From positions 62,001 to 126,000 of the forward strand of contig NZ_JASXSI010000008.1 in NCBI RefSeq assembly GCF_030315685.1: 64,000 bases of DNA, read 5' to 3'. Both the position numbers and the translations under genes were made by a program. Within the stretch, counting starts at the first letter, position 1. Every line of letters begins with the position of its first letter. This document shows, in pieces, positions 1 to 8,253 of the stretch. This DNA is from Gordonia sp. ABSL11-1 (GTDB taxonomy: Bacteria > Actinomycetota > Actinomycetes > Mycobacteriales > Mycobacteriaceae). The notes under the pieces are model-generated. The model was not told the origin of the DNA. It was given only the letters and a program-made list of their open reading frames with translations, and made no database searches.

Positions 1-1
1 C

Positions 2-1135
2 CCGGCGGCGCACGACCGCCTGTTCCCCGATGACGGGGCTCCGTCGGCGTTGGTCGGGGGGATCGGCCAGGTCGGTGTGTTGTTGCTCGTCGGACTCGCT
101 GCGGCTGAGCTCGACTTCACCGTGTTGCGTCGGCGCGGCAAGGTCATCGCATCGGTCAGCGTGTGGTCATTCGCGATTCCACTCGCCTTCGGGATCGGAG
201 TCGGGTTCCTCGTACCCGAGCGGTTCCACGGGATCGACTCCACGCCAGTGGAGTTCGCACTACTGCTCGGAACCGCGATGTCGGTGAGCGCGATCCCGGT
301 GATCGCGAAGATCCTCACCGACCTCGATCTGCTGCGCAAGGAGGTCGGGCAGGTCATCCTGACCGCCGGCACCCTCAGCGATGTCGGTGCATGGATGCTG
401 CTCGCGGTCGTGTCGGCGATGACGACGGTCGGCCTCCGAGGGTGGCAACTCCCGCTGACCGCCCTGTACCTGGGCGCGGCGCTTGCCGTCACCTGGCTGC
501 TCCGTCCGTGGGTACACAAGGCACTCGACCGTGTGGAGGCATCGTCGAATGCCCTGTACGTCAACGGAATCGTGGTGGTGATCATCGTCGGCGGAGCCGC
601 AGCCACCGACGCACTGCATCTGGAGGCCGCGCTGGGCGCATTCCTCGCCGGCCTGATGGTCGGCCGCCGCGGGCGCGGGGTGCTGGGGCCGCTGCAGACG
701 GTCACCGCCGCCGTGCTGGCGCCGGTGTTCCTCGCCACGGCGGGTCTTCACCTGGACCTGGCCGAACTCGGCCGGCCCGGCGTCGCGGTGCTCGCGGTCG
801 TCGTGCTCGTCGTGGCCGTGGCAGGGAAGCTGATCGGCGGATACCTGGGCGCACGTATGGTCGGTGTGTCCCGTTGGGAGTCGCTCGCGCTCGGATCGGG
901 TCTCAACGCGCGGGGGATCGTGGAGATCATCCTCGCGACCATCGGGCTGCAGATCGGGGTGTTCTCCGAATCGGTCTTCACGATCGTCGTCCTGCTGGCG
1001 CTGGCCACGTCCATCATGGCCGGTCCTATGCTCGTGTTCGCCACGCGCCGTTTCGAATCCGACCCGGTCCCGCCCGCGCGTCCGGCGGCCGTCGGTGCGG
1101 ATCCCCACTCCAGTCACATGCACATGGGCAACTGA
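2..1135 (+). CDS. Cation/proton antiporter (CPA2 type), 5' end missing
   Basis: Membrane exchanger of the monovalent cation:proton antiporter-2 family, expected to swap Na+ or K+ for protons at the cell membrane. The reading frame is open from the first bases of the window, and the residues before the first possible start (LFPDDGAPSALVGGIGQVG) look like the normal family sequence between helices 1 and 2, so the gene is cut by the window edge. About ten hydrophobic segments follow. The family-typical stretch GTAMSVSAIPVIAKIL and the later ALGSGLNARGIVEIILA, with its conserved Asn-Ala-Arg-Gly, support the call. It ends in a short hydrophilic tail (HSSHMHMGN) and carries no cytosolic TrkA-N domain. 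Ion specificity cannot be read from the sequence. Confidence 0.85.
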   Translation, partial: PAAHDRLFPDDGAPSALVGGIGQVGVLLLVGLAAAELDFTVLRRRGKVIASVSVWSFAIPLAFGIGVGFLVPERFHGIDSTPVEFALLLGTAMSVSAIPVIAKILTDLDLLRKEVGQVILTAGTLSDVGAWMLLAVVSAMTTVGLRGWQLPLTALYLGAALAVTWLLRPWVHKALDRVEASSNALYVNGIVVVIIVGGAAATDALHLEAALGAFLAGLMVGRRGRGVLGPLQTVTAAVLAPVFLATAGLHLDLAELGRPGVAVLAVVVLVVAVAGKLIGGYLGARMVGVSRWESLALGSGLNARGIVEIILATIGLQIGVFSESVFTIVVLLALATSIMAGPMLVFATRRFESDPVPPARPAAVGADPHSSHMHMGN

Positions 1136-1232
1136 CATCCGCTGGGGTTGTTCCCATGTGGATCGATTGTCCCCTCCGTGTGCTTGACCCATTTCGCTGA
1201 CCGACGAGGGCGATGAATCACGACCACGTTGC

Positions 1233-1251
1233 TTAGGGTAGACTTACCTTC
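1233..1251 (+). promoter_or_regulatory. Iron box (IdeR/DtxR operator)
   Basis: The 19-mer TTAGGGTAGACTTACCTTC matches 14 of 19 positions of the mycobacterial IdeR consensus TTAGGTTAGGCTAACCTAA. It lies about 70 bases before the start of the N-monooxygenase gene, where a promoter would be expected, so Fe2+-loaded regulator should shut the two siderophore genes off when iron is plentiful. Binding is inferred from the match. Confidence 0.78.
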
Positions 1252-1306
1252 CGTCTGGATAACGAGTGCGCCTTACCCATCGGTCAGCACAGTCGCAGAA
1301 CGACGT

Positions 1307-1313
1307 AGAGGAG
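1307..1313 (+). promoter_or_regulatory. Shine-Dalgarno AGAGGAG that decides a TTG start
   Basis: AGAGGAG lies six bases before TTG at 1320. The alternative upstream in-frame GTG at 1266 has no ribosome binding site and would add 18 unconserved residues, so TTG 1320 is preferred. Confidence 0.65.
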
Positions 1314-1319
1314 CAACGC

Positions 1320-2654
1320 TTGTGCAGTGATCTTTCTCCGTTGGTCGACGTGGTCGGCATCGGATTCGGACCGTCGAATCTGGGGTTGGCGATCGCGATC
1401 GAGGAGCACAATCTGACCGCGGGCCCGCAGCAGACGGTCACCGCGAAGTTCTTCGAGAAGAAGGATGCCTTCGGCTGGCACTCCGGCATGTTGCTGCCCG
1501 GGACCACCATGCAGGTGTCGTTCCTGAAGGACCTTGCCACGCAACGCAATGCACGCAGCGAATACACCTTCCTGAACTACTTGACGGAACGCGGTCGACT
1601 GACCCACTTCATCAACAGGCAGGACTTCTTCCCGCTGCGCGCCGAGTTCCACGATTATCTGTGCTGGGCCGCCGACCGGGTGAGGGTCCCCGTCGAGTAC
1701 TCGACGGACGTCACCGCGGTGCACTGGGACGGTGACCACTTCGAAGTGGTGTCCGACTCCGGTGTGGTGCGCGCACGCAACCTGGTTCTCGGGGGCGGAC
1801 TCCGGGCCAAGCTGCCGGCGGGGATCACTCCCGGTCCTCGGGTGTTCCACAACCATCGGATGCTCCGTCACTTCGCCGACCTGCCCAGCAGGCTCAACGG
1901 CCGGTACGCCGTGATCGGCGCGGGTCAGAGCGCCGCCGAGGTGGCCGCCTACCTGCACGATGAGACCGGCGCGGATGTGCACGCGGTGTTCGCGAAGTAC
2001 GGGTACACACCCGCCGACGACAGCCCGTACGCGAACCGGATCTTCGATCCGGAGGCCGTCGACGAGTACTTCGCCGCCGAGGACGGCTGGCGTGAACGAC
2101 TGCTGCACTATCACCGCAGCACGAACTACTCCGCGGTCGATCCGGAGCTGATCCAGGATCTCTACCAACGGGAGTACACCGAGCACGTCGACGGACACCG
2201 ACGGCTGTTCGTGCACGGCGCCACCGAGCTGCTCGACATCGTCGAGTCCGGGGACTCCGTCCGGATCCGGGTCGCACATCGGCTCACCGGGACGGAGACC
2301 GAACTCGACTGTGACGCCGTGGTGTTCGCCACCGGCTTCGAGCCGACACCGCTGTCGGACATGCTCGGCGACCTCGCCGAGAGCTGCGGCGAGGACCGGC
2401 ACGGCCGACCCGTCCTGGATCGGCTCTATCGGGTGCAGACGACCGACGACATCACCGGCCAGATCTTCGTGCAGGGCAATTCCGAGCACACCCACGGGCT
2501 GACCTCGACGCTCCTGTCCAACGTCGCGGTCCGTTCGGGCGAGATCGTGCGGGCGCTCGCGGAGGACCGTCCACTGGTCGCCGCCGGCGCCGCACCGAAC
2601 GGGTTCGCGGACATCACCGGCGAGGCCGCGGTGGGTCGGGACGGACATCGGTGA
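1320..2654 (+). CDS. L-ornithine/L-lysine N-monooxygenase, siderophore biosynthesis
   Basis: Flavin- and NADPH-dependent N-hydroxylase (SidA/IucD/PvdA/MbtG family) that hydroxylates the side-chain amine of ornithine or lysine, the first committed step to hydroxamate siderophores. With the TTG start the product has 444 residues, the usual length. Near the N-terminus GIGFGPSNLGLA is the FAD-binding glycine motif, GAGQSAAEVAAYL (mid-protein) is the NADPH Rossmann motif, and FATGFEPTPLSDML is the C-terminal family signature. It overlaps the next gene by four bases and lies under an iron box. Whether ornithine or lysine is the substrate cannot be told here; no peptide synthetase is present in the window. 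Confidence 0.88.
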   Translation: MCSDLSPLVDVVGIGFGPSNLGLAIAIEEHNLTAGPQQTVTAKFFEKKDAFGWHSGMLLPGTTMQVSFLKDLATQRNARSEYTFLNYLTERGRLTHFINRQDFFPLRAEFHDYLCWAADRVRVPVEYSTDVTAVHWDGDHFEVVSDSGVVRARNLVLGGGLRAKLPAGITPGPRVFHNHRMLRHFADLPSRLNGRYAVIGAGQSAAEVAAYLHDETGADVHAVFAKYGYTPADDSPYANRIFDPEAVDEYFAAEDGWRERLLHYHRSTNYSAVDPELIQDLYQREYTEHVDGHRRLFVHGATELLDIVESGDSVRIRVAHRLTGTETELDCDAVVFATGFEPTPLSDMLGDLAESCGEDRHGRPVLDRLYRVQTTDDITGQIFVQGNSEHTHGLTSTLLSNVAVRSGEIVRALAEDRPLVAAGAAPNGFADITGEAAVGRDGHR

Positions 2655-3505
2655 CTCACTCCGACTCGGCGACGGTGGATCTGACGCCGCACGACACCGA
2701 GCTCCGGTTGACGATGTACGACCTCGTCCCGCGCACGGTCGAGGTCGTGGCCACCAGGGACCTGAGCGCCGAGATGCGACGGGTCACGTTTCGGATCACG
2801 TCCCCGGACGACTTCTGGTTCGTCGAGATGGCGCCCGACGACCACATCAAGCTGTTCTTCGCCGATGAGACCGGCGAGATCGTGATGCCCGGGGTGGGGC
2901 CGGACGGGATGCGCCTGCCAACACAGGGGTGTCATCCGATCTACCGCGACTACACCGTCCGATCCTATGACCGCGATTCGGCGTTGCTCGACATCGACTT
3001 CGTGCTGCACACGCACGGCGTCGCGGGTTCGTGGGCGATGCGGGCGGCCGCCGGGGACCGGTTGGGGATGCTGGGTCCGCGTGGCTCGCACATCTACCCG
3101 GTCGGCTACGACTGGTACCTCCTCGGCGCCGACGACACCGCACTTCCGGCGCTCGCCCGCTGGCTGGAGGAGCTGCCGGCGGGCAAACCGGTGATCGCCG
3201 TCGTCGAGGTGTCGGGACCGGAGTCGGAGATCGACCTGCCCGCGCGCCCCGGTGCGCAGATCCACGTGGTGCACCGTGGCGACGCGGCTCCCGGGAACAG
3301 CGCCCTGCTCCACGATGCGATCCGTTCTCTGGAACTGCCGGCCGGCACCTGCTACGCCTGGGTCGCCGGTGAGGCCAACTCGCTCAAACCGATCCGGCGC
3401 CACCTCCGACGAGATCTGGGGCTGCCGAAGGAGCGGGTGAAGGTCGACGGCTATTGGCGCGCCGGGACCGTCAACCTCGACCATCACGAGGCCGAGGACG
3501 AGTAA
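2651..3505 (+). CDS. Siderophore-interacting protein (FAD-dependent ferric reductase)
   Basis: SIP/ViuB-type flavoprotein that reduces Fe3+ bound to imported siderophores and so releases the iron in the cytosol. The product has 284 residues. The FAD-binding beta-barrel occupies roughly residues 25-135, with RDYTVRSYD matching the conserved R-x-Y-T/S flavin-binding motif. The NAD(P)H-binding half follows and ends with YWRAGTVNLDHHEAEDE. The GTG start overlaps the stop of the monooxygenase gene (GTGA), so the two are translationally coupled and share iron control. The N-terminal 20 residues look non-conserved, and ATG 2714 is a possible alternative start. Confidence 0.88.
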   Translation: MTHSDSATVDLTPHDTELRLTMYDLVPRTVEVVATRDLSAEMRRVTFRITSPDDFWFVEMAPDDHIKLFFADETGEIVMPGVGPDGMRLPTQGCHPIYRDYTVRSYDRDSALLDIDFVLHTHGVAGSWAMRAAAGDRLGMLGPRGSHIYPVGYDWYLLGADDTALPALARWLEELPAGKPVIAVVEVSGPESEIDLPARPGAQIHVVHRGDAAPGNSALLHDAIRSLELPAGTCYAWVAGEANSLKPIRRHLRRDLGLPKERVKVDGYWRAGTVNLDHHEAEDE

Positions 3506-3539
3506 CCGCCGCGGCACCGCGTCGTCTGTGGACCAGCGA

Positions 3540-4490
3540 TCAGCCGACGAGCGGTGCCAGCGTACGGCCCAGGAGCGAGACCCGGCCGTGCACATGCCCG
3601 TTGGCGGGCGCGTTGACCGTGACGCCGTCGATTCCGGTCGCGAGCAGGTCGGCGACGCGCGCGCCGACCTCGTCCGGATCGCCCACGATGGTCGACGCGC
3701 GGCGTACCTCGGCGGCCGGATTCCGCTGCAGATAGTCCTCGAACTCGGCGACCGCCTGATCGTGGGTCGGGGCGATGCACGCCGAGGTCTGCAGGCTCAC
3801 CGTGATCTCGGAACGAGTGCGGCCCAGCCGGTCACAGTGTTCCGCCAGCGCATCGAGTTTGCGCGGGATGTCCTCGACGGCACAGATGAGGTTCGACTCG
3901 TCCGCGTACTGGGCGACCATGCGCAGGGTCTTCTTCTCGCCGCCACCTCCGATCATCACCGGGATCTTCGACAGAGGGGCGGGAACATTGAGCGCCTCGC
4001 TCACTCGGTACCACCGGCCGTCGAGGCTCGGCGCTGTGCCCGCCAGCATGCCGAGGACGATCTGCAGGGATTCCTCGAGCCTCTCGAACCGGTCGGTGAA
4101 GGTGCCGAATTCGTATCCGAGCGAGTCGTGTTCGAGTTCGAACCACCCCGCACCGATGCCGAGTTGCCCGCGACCGCCGGACACCAGGTCGAGGGCGGTC
4201 ACCGTCTTGGCCAGCAGGGTCGGGTTGCGGTAGGTGTTTCCGGTGACGAGCGAGGACAGGCGCACGGTCGAGGTGTGCTGTGCCAGGGCCGAGAGCAGCG
4301 TGTAGCACTCGATCATCGGTTCGTCGGGGGCGCCGAGGATCGGCAGTTGATAGAAGTGGTCCATCACCAGGACGGTGTCGAAACCGGACTCCTCGGCCTC
4401 GACCGCCTGCCCGACGATCGTGGGGAAGAGCCGGTCCGGGGCGGTGTCGGGATAGGTGAAATTGGGGATCTGGTAACCGAGCTTCGTCAC
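3540..4490 (-). CDS. LLM-class F420-dependent oxidoreductase
   Basis: Luciferase-like TIM-barrel oxidoreductase of 316 residues, in the group that in actinobacteria normally uses cofactor F420 rather than FMN. It opens KLGYQIPNFTYP and contains ESGFDTVLVMDHFYQLP, the usual F420/flavin-side strand, and later GRGQLGIGAGWFELEH, a family hallmark. The hydride acceptor is unknown. GTG 4490 is preceded by TAGCGT and six bases, a leaderless start, so it has its own promoter although the nucleoside hydrolase gene lies just 15 bases upstream on the same strand. It converges on the siderophore pair. Confidence 0.85.
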   Translation of the reverse strand: MTKLGYQIPNFTYPDTAPDRLFPTIVGQAVEAEESGFDTVLVMDHFYQLPILGAPDEPMIECYTLLSALAQHTSTVRLSSLVTGNTYRNPTLLAKTVTALDLVSGGRGQLGIGAGWFELEHDSLGYEFGTFTDRFERLEESLQIVLGMLAGTAPSLDGRWYRVSEALNVPAPLSKIPVMIGGGGEKKTLRMVAQYADESNLICAVEDIPRKLDALAEHCDRLGRTRSEITVSLQTSACIAPTHDQAVAEFEDYLQRNPAAEVRRASTIVGDPDEVGARVADLLATGIDGVTVNAPANGHVHGRVSLLGRTLAPLVG

Positions 4491-4496
4491 ACCTCG

Positions 4497-4502
4497 ACGC
4501 TA
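4497..4502 (-). promoter_or_regulatory. Leaderless -10 hexamer (TAGCGT) of the LLM oxidoreductase gene
   Basis: Read on the minus strand, TAGCGT ends six bases before GTG 4490, so transcription should begin at or next to the start codon. There is no Shine-Dalgarno. Confidence 0.5.
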
Positions 4503-4505
4503 CGC

Positions 4506-5612
4506 TCACCGTGCCTGGGCCGCACCGGTTCTCCGCGGTGTATCTCCACGGCCCTCGGTCGACACATCCTTGTGGCTGTCCGAATTGTCCGATGGGGCAA
4601 GTGTTCTCGCCAGCGTGGCGATCCGGTCGAGCAGCTCGTCGAACACCGCGTCGACATCGGTGGCCGTCGCGATCCGTGCGTTCGGGGCGCCGGTCATAGA
4701 CCGTTCGTCGGCCACGGTCATGCCCCTGGTCAGCCGCCCGGCCAGCTCGACGCCGACCCGCGCCCCGATGGTGGTGACGATGCCGGGAGAGAGGGCGACC
4801 AGTGCCGCGAACGGATCGTGGAGGTGGGCGATGTATCCCTCGTCGTGGGCGTGATGGAACTCGAGGTAGAAGCGCAGGGCGTCGACGAGGTGGCGGATCA
4901 GGGGATTGCCGGCGACCGAACGCAGCCCCGGTTCGTCGCCGGGATCGGGGCACTCGACCGGGCTGCTGCCCGCGGCGGCGGCGAGACGGACCAGGTGGTC
5001 GGGGGTGAGGGCCACCGACTCGGTGAGGTCGAGCGGGCACACGATGGGCGGCGCCGCGTCGTCGGATCCGAATGCGGCGAAGACCTCCGCGGCGGCCTCG
5101 GGGTCGACGGCGACGTTCCATTCCGCGACGGGGGTGGTATTGCCGTGGACGTGGAACGCACCGCCCATGATCACCAGTCGGGCAACCCGGCCCGGGAGTG
5201 CCGGATCGCGCCGGATGGCCGTCGCCAAGGAGGTCAGGGGTCCTGTGACCAGGCCGATCAGCTCGCCCGGATGTGCGAGGGACGCGTCGATCCATGCGTC
5301 CGCGGCGTCCACGTGGCTCTCGCTGGTCGTCGCGGGCGGCAGTTCCGCGTACCCGACACCGGCCGGGCCGTGGGTGTCCTCGGTGGTCATGAGTTCGGCG
5401 ACGAGCGGGACCGGAGAGCCGGCGTGGACCGGGATGTCGGTGCGACCGCACAGTTCCAGCCAGGCGAGGTTGTTCGCGGTCACCGTGTCGACCGGGACGT
5501 TGCCGGCGGTGGATGCGATCCCGATCACATCGACGTCGGTGCGCGCGAGCAGGTACAGCAGCGCGAGCGAGTCGTCGATCCCGGTGTCGCAGTCGAAGAA
5601 GAGGCGGGTCAC
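4506..5612 (-). CDS. Inosine/uridine-preferring nucleoside hydrolase family protein
   Basis: Ca2+-dependent nucleoside hydrolase that cleaves the N-glycosidic bond of nucleosides for base salvage. The N-terminal FFDCDTGIDDSLALLYLLA carries the diagnostic DxDxxxDD calcium and ribose site. GVGYAELPPA and PLTSLATAIRRDP follow as in the family, and a later Asn-rich strand (VAEWNVAVDPEAAAEVF) supplies the conserved N-x-x-x-D. With the GTG start at 5612 the product has 368 residues, slightly long; the open frame continues upstream, but the extra 32 residues look non-coding. CACAAT ends six bases before this GTG. The preferred nucleoside cannot be assigned. Confidence 0.85.
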   Translation of the reverse strand: MTRLFFDCDTGIDDSLALLYLLARTDVDVIGIASTAGNVPVDTVTANNLAWLELCGRTDIPVHAGSPVPLVAELMTTEDTHGPAGVGYAELPPATTSESHVDAADAWIDASLAHPGELIGLVTGPLTSLATAIRRDPALPGRVARLVIMGGAFHVHGNTTPVAEWNVAVDPEAAAEVFAAFGSDDAAPPIVCPLDLTESVALTPDHLVRLAAAAGSSPVECPDPGDEPGLRSVAGNPLIRHLVDALRFYLEFHHAHDEGYIAHLHDPFAALVALSPGIVTTIGARVGVELAGRLTRGMTVADERSMTGAPNARIATATDVDAVFDELLDRIATLARTLAPSDNSDSHKDVSTEGRGDTPRRTGAAQAR

Positions 5613-5673
5613 ACCGTCATTGTGACAAGTCCACCTCGCGGGGCGCCGGACTGGACATGTGCTGTCAGGTTTG

Positions 5674-5679
5674 TACCGT
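5674..5679 (+). promoter_or_regulatory. Leaderless -10 hexamer (TACCGT) of the mscS-like gene
   Basis: TACCGT ends seven bases before ATG 5687. This supports that ATG over the in-frame ATG at 5657. Confidence 0.5.
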
Positions 5680-5686
5680 CGGGAGG

Positions 5687-6631
5687 ATGACGGCTCAACA
5701 CATCGCATTCGAATGGACGGAGACGAATCGCGAGTGGATCATCGAGAATCCGATCCGCATCGCGACCTACATCATCGTCGCACTGATCGTGCGATTCCTG
5801 CTCCACCGCGCCATCGACCGGGCAACCAGGCGCCCGCAACCCTCCGGGGTGAGCGGAGACGTCGAGGCGCGCAAACCAGCGCTGCTGAGGCATCTGCGGG
5901 AGAAGACGCCGTCGTCCGCCCGCAGCGCCGCGGTCGCCGAACGTCGCGCCCAGCGAGCGAAGACCATCGGTTCCGTGCTGAAGTCCACGGTGTCGATCAT
6001 CCTGCTGGTGTGGGTCGTGCTGTCGGTGCTCAGCGTTCTCGGCGTCAACATCGCGCCGTTCATCGCCTCGGCCGGTGTCGTCGGTCTGGCAATCGGTTTC
6101 GGCGCGCAGAACCTCGTCCGCGATTTCGTGTCCGGCGTGTTCATGCTGCTCGAGGACCAGTACGGTGTCGGTGACATCGTCGACCTGGGTGAGGCCTCGG
6201 GCGAGGTCGAGTCCGTCGGTCTGCGGATCACCACCCTGCGCGACATCGACGGCACGCTCTGGTACGTGCGCAACGGCGAGATCATCCGGGTCGGCAACAT
6301 GAGCCAGGAGTACGCGGTGGCGCGGGTGGAACTGCCCGTGGCGCTCGGCGCCGACCTCGACCGCGCCCAGGCGGTCGCGTTGGAGGCGGCGAACAAGGCG
6401 CTCGCCGACGACGCCGCGGCGGCCGACGTCCTCGGCGTCCCCGAGATGCTCGGCATCCAGGAGGTCGGACCGGACCAGGTCACCCTGCGGATGACGGTCA
6501 AGACCAAGCCGAACGCACAGTGGGCCACCCAGCGCCTGCTGCGCCGCGCCGTTCTCGCGGCTTACGACGAGCACGGGATCTCCCTGCCGCACCCGTTGAC
6601 CAGGCTGGTCGGCGCCACCCCCAGCGAGTGA
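5687..6631 (+). CDS. Small-conductance mechanosensitive channel, MscS family
   Basis: Tension-gated channel that releases solutes during osmotic down-shock. The product has 314 residues. One transmembrane helix lies at about residues 22-40. A charged loop (45-95) follows, then two more helices at about 100-145. The pore-lining helix and start of the beta domain are marked by GLAIGFGAQNLVRDFVSGVF and EDQYGVGDIVDLG, the MscS signature. The cytosolic alpha/beta domain ends near ISLPHPLTRLVG. It lies divergently from the nucleoside hydrolase gene and ends just before a perfect palindrome and the tRNA-Leu gene on the other strand. Confidence 0.9.
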   Translation: MTAQHIAFEWTETNREWIIENPIRIATYIIVALIVRFLLHRAIDRATRRPQPSGVSGDVEARKPALLRHLREKTPSSARSAAVAERRAQRAKTIGSVLKSTVSIILLVWVVLSVLSVLGVNIAPFIASAGVVGLAIGFGAQNLVRDFVSGVFMLLEDQYGVGDIVDLGEASGEVESVGLRITTLRDIDGTLWYVRNGEIIRVGNMSQEYAVARVELPVALGADLDRAQAVALEAANKALADDAAAADVLGVPEMLGIQEVGPDQVTLRMTVKTKPNAQWATQRLLRRAVLAAYDEHGISLPHPLTRLVGATPSE

Positions 6632-6633
6632 CC

Positions 6634-6685
6634 GGACACAATGAATGGACCCAGGCCGATCGGCCTGGGTCCATTCATTGTGTCC
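6634..6685. terminator. 52-base perfect palindrome, probable bidirectional terminator
   Basis: Two 26-base arms are exact reverse complements with no spacer; the centre is GGCCGATCGGCC. It begins three bases after the stop codon of the mscS-like gene and its last five bases are the first bases of the tRNA-Leu gene as read on the plus strand (its 3' end). No T-run follows on either side. A shared terminator for both convergent genes is the simplest role. Confidence 0.7.
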
Positions 6686-6766
6686 GAGGGGGGACTTGAA
6701 CCCCCACGCCCGTTAATAGGGCACTAGCACCTCAAGCTAGCGCGTCTGCCATTCCGCCACTCGGAC
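6681..6766 (-). tRNA. tRNA-Leu, anticodon GAG
   Basis: A class II tRNA of 86 bases on the minus strand without encoded CCA. The acceptor stem pairs GTCCGAG with CTCGGAC, with A as discriminator base. The anticodon stem CTAGC/GCTAG frames the loop TTGAGGT, giving anticodon GAG (plus-strand bases 6731-6733), which reads CUC. A long variable arm pairs TGCCC with GGGCG, and the T-loop GTTCAAGTC is present, all as expected of tRNA-Leu. Its 3' end lies inside a large palindrome shared with the converging mscS-like gene. Confidence 0.96.
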
Positions 6767-6834
6767 CTGCGTTCGTAGCGGGCACAACCTTAACCGAGGT
6801 TGCCCGTCTACCCCAAATCCCGTAGGAGTGGGGG

Positions 6835-8181
6835 GTGACTTTCCAGCCCGAGGCCCCGAACGCGGTCGACGAGGTCGTCGACATCGTCAGTCGTCTCATC
6901 CGATTCGACACCACCAATACCGGCGAACCGGAGACGACGAAGGGCGAGGAGCAGTGCGCCAGGTGGGTGGCGCAGGTCCTCGAGGAGGTCGGATACACGA
7001 CGCAGTACGTCGAGTCGGGCCGACCGGGTCGAGGCAATGTGTTCGCCCGTCTGGCGGGTCCTCCCGACTCCGACCGTGGCGCGCTGCTCGTGCACTCCCA
7101 TCTCGATGTCGTGCCGGCCGAGCCGTCGGATTGGAGCGTGCACCCGTTCTCGGGATCGGTGTCGGATGGATACATCTGGGGCCGCGGCGCCGTGGACATG
7201 AAGGACATGGTCGGCATGGCGCTGGCGCTGGCCCGCCAGTTCCGACGTGACGGCACGGTTCCGCCGCGCGAACTCGTCTTCGCCTTCCTCGCGGATGAGG
7301 AGGCGGGTGGTACGTGGGGTTCGCACTGGCTGGTCGAGAACCGTCCGGATCTGTTCGAGGGCGTCACCGAGGCCGTCGGCGAGGTGGGTGGCTTCTCGCT
7401 CACCGTCGACCGGCCGGACGGGGAACAGCGCAGGCTGTACCTGGTGGAGACCGCCGAGAAGGGCTTGTCCTGGATGCGCCTGACGGCGAACGCCTCGGCC
7501 GGCCACGGATCGTTTCTGCACGAGGACAACGCGGTCACCGAGGTGGCGGAGACGGTGGCCCGGATCGGGCGCCACACGTTCCCGCTCGTGATGACCGAGT
7601 CGGTCGGCGAGTTCCTGGCCGCGGTATCCGACGAGACGGGTCTCGACCTGCGTCCGGACGCGCCCGATCTCGACACCACGCTCTTCAAACTGGGCAACCT
7701 CGCCCGCATCATCGGTGCGACGCTGCGTGACACCGCCAACCCGACCATGCTCGAGGCAGGATACAAGGCCAACGTCATCCCACAGAAGGCCGAGGCGGTC
7801 ATCGACTGCCGCGTCCTGCCCGGACGGCAGGCCGAGTTCGAGAAGGAGATCGACGAACTACTCGGGCCGAACGTGACCCGCGAGTGGATCACCCACCTCG
7901 ACTCCTACGAGACGACCTTCGACGGCCACCTCGTCGACGCGATGAACGACGCCATCCTCGCGCACGATCCGCAAGGGAAGGCCGTGCCGTACATGCTCTC
8001 GGGCGGCACCGACGCCAAGGCCTTCGCCAAGCTCGGCATCCGATGCTTCGGGTTCGCGCCGCTGCAGTTGCCGCCGGATCTCGACTTCGCCGCGCTGTTC
8101 CACGGGGTCGACGAGCGGGTGCCGGTCGACGCCGTGGTGTTCGGTACGAAGGTCTTCGAACACTTTCTGTTACACAGTTGA
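6835..8181 (+). CDS. M20-family zinc peptidase/deacylase (ArgE/DapE-like)
   Basis: Di-zinc hydrolase of 448 residues that cleaves small peptides or N-acyl amino acids. Zinc ligands and catalytic residues are visible: HSHLDVVPAE (first His and Asp), GAVDMKDMVG (bridging Asp), FLADEEAGGTWG (catalytic Glu and next ligand Glu), and the C-terminal His in ALFHGVDERVPV. The dimerisation lid is inserted in the middle, around AGHGSFLHEDNAV. GTG 6835 is preceded by AGGAG six bases upstream. This is the type of gene found next to the PEBP gene in M. tuberculosis (Rv2141c, from memory). It is probably a general dipeptidase; the substrate is not known. Confidence 0.87.
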   Translation: MTFQPEAPNAVDEVVDIVSRLIRFDTTNTGEPETTKGEEQCARWVAQVLEEVGYTTQYVESGRPGRGNVFARLAGPPDSDRGALLVHSHLDVVPAEPSDWSVHPFSGSVSDGYIWGRGAVDMKDMVGMALALARQFRRDGTVPPRELVFAFLADEEAGGTWGSHWLVENRPDLFEGVTEAVGEVGGFSLTVDRPDGEQRRLYLVETAEKGLSWMRLTANASAGHGSFLHEDNAVTEVAETVARIGRHTFPLVMTESVGEFLAAVSDETGLDLRPDAPDLDTTLFKLGNLARIIGATLRDTANPTMLEAGYKANVIPQKAEAVIDCRVLPGRQAEFEKEIDELLGPNVTREWITHLDSYETTFDGHLVDAMNDAILAHDPQGKAVPYMLSGGTDAKAFAKLGIRCFGFAPLQLPPDLDFAALFHGVDERVPVDAVVFGTKVFEHFLLHS

Positions 8182-8253
8182 TGTCCCCGATCATGGGTGC
8201 TACGCCGTCGCCTCGTAGAGGCGCCGGAGTGCCCGCAGGAGAAAGGTGATCTG

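Noticed and set aside
5513-5686. Longer N-terminus for the MscS protein
   Set aside because: The added residues are Arg/Ser-rich complement of the nucleoside hydrolase gene, and the leaderless promoter points to ATG 5687.
3528-5690. A 720-residue plus-strand frame opposite the LLM and nucleoside hydrolase genes
   Set aside because: The minus-strand genes have clear catalytic motifs; the plus-strand product has none.
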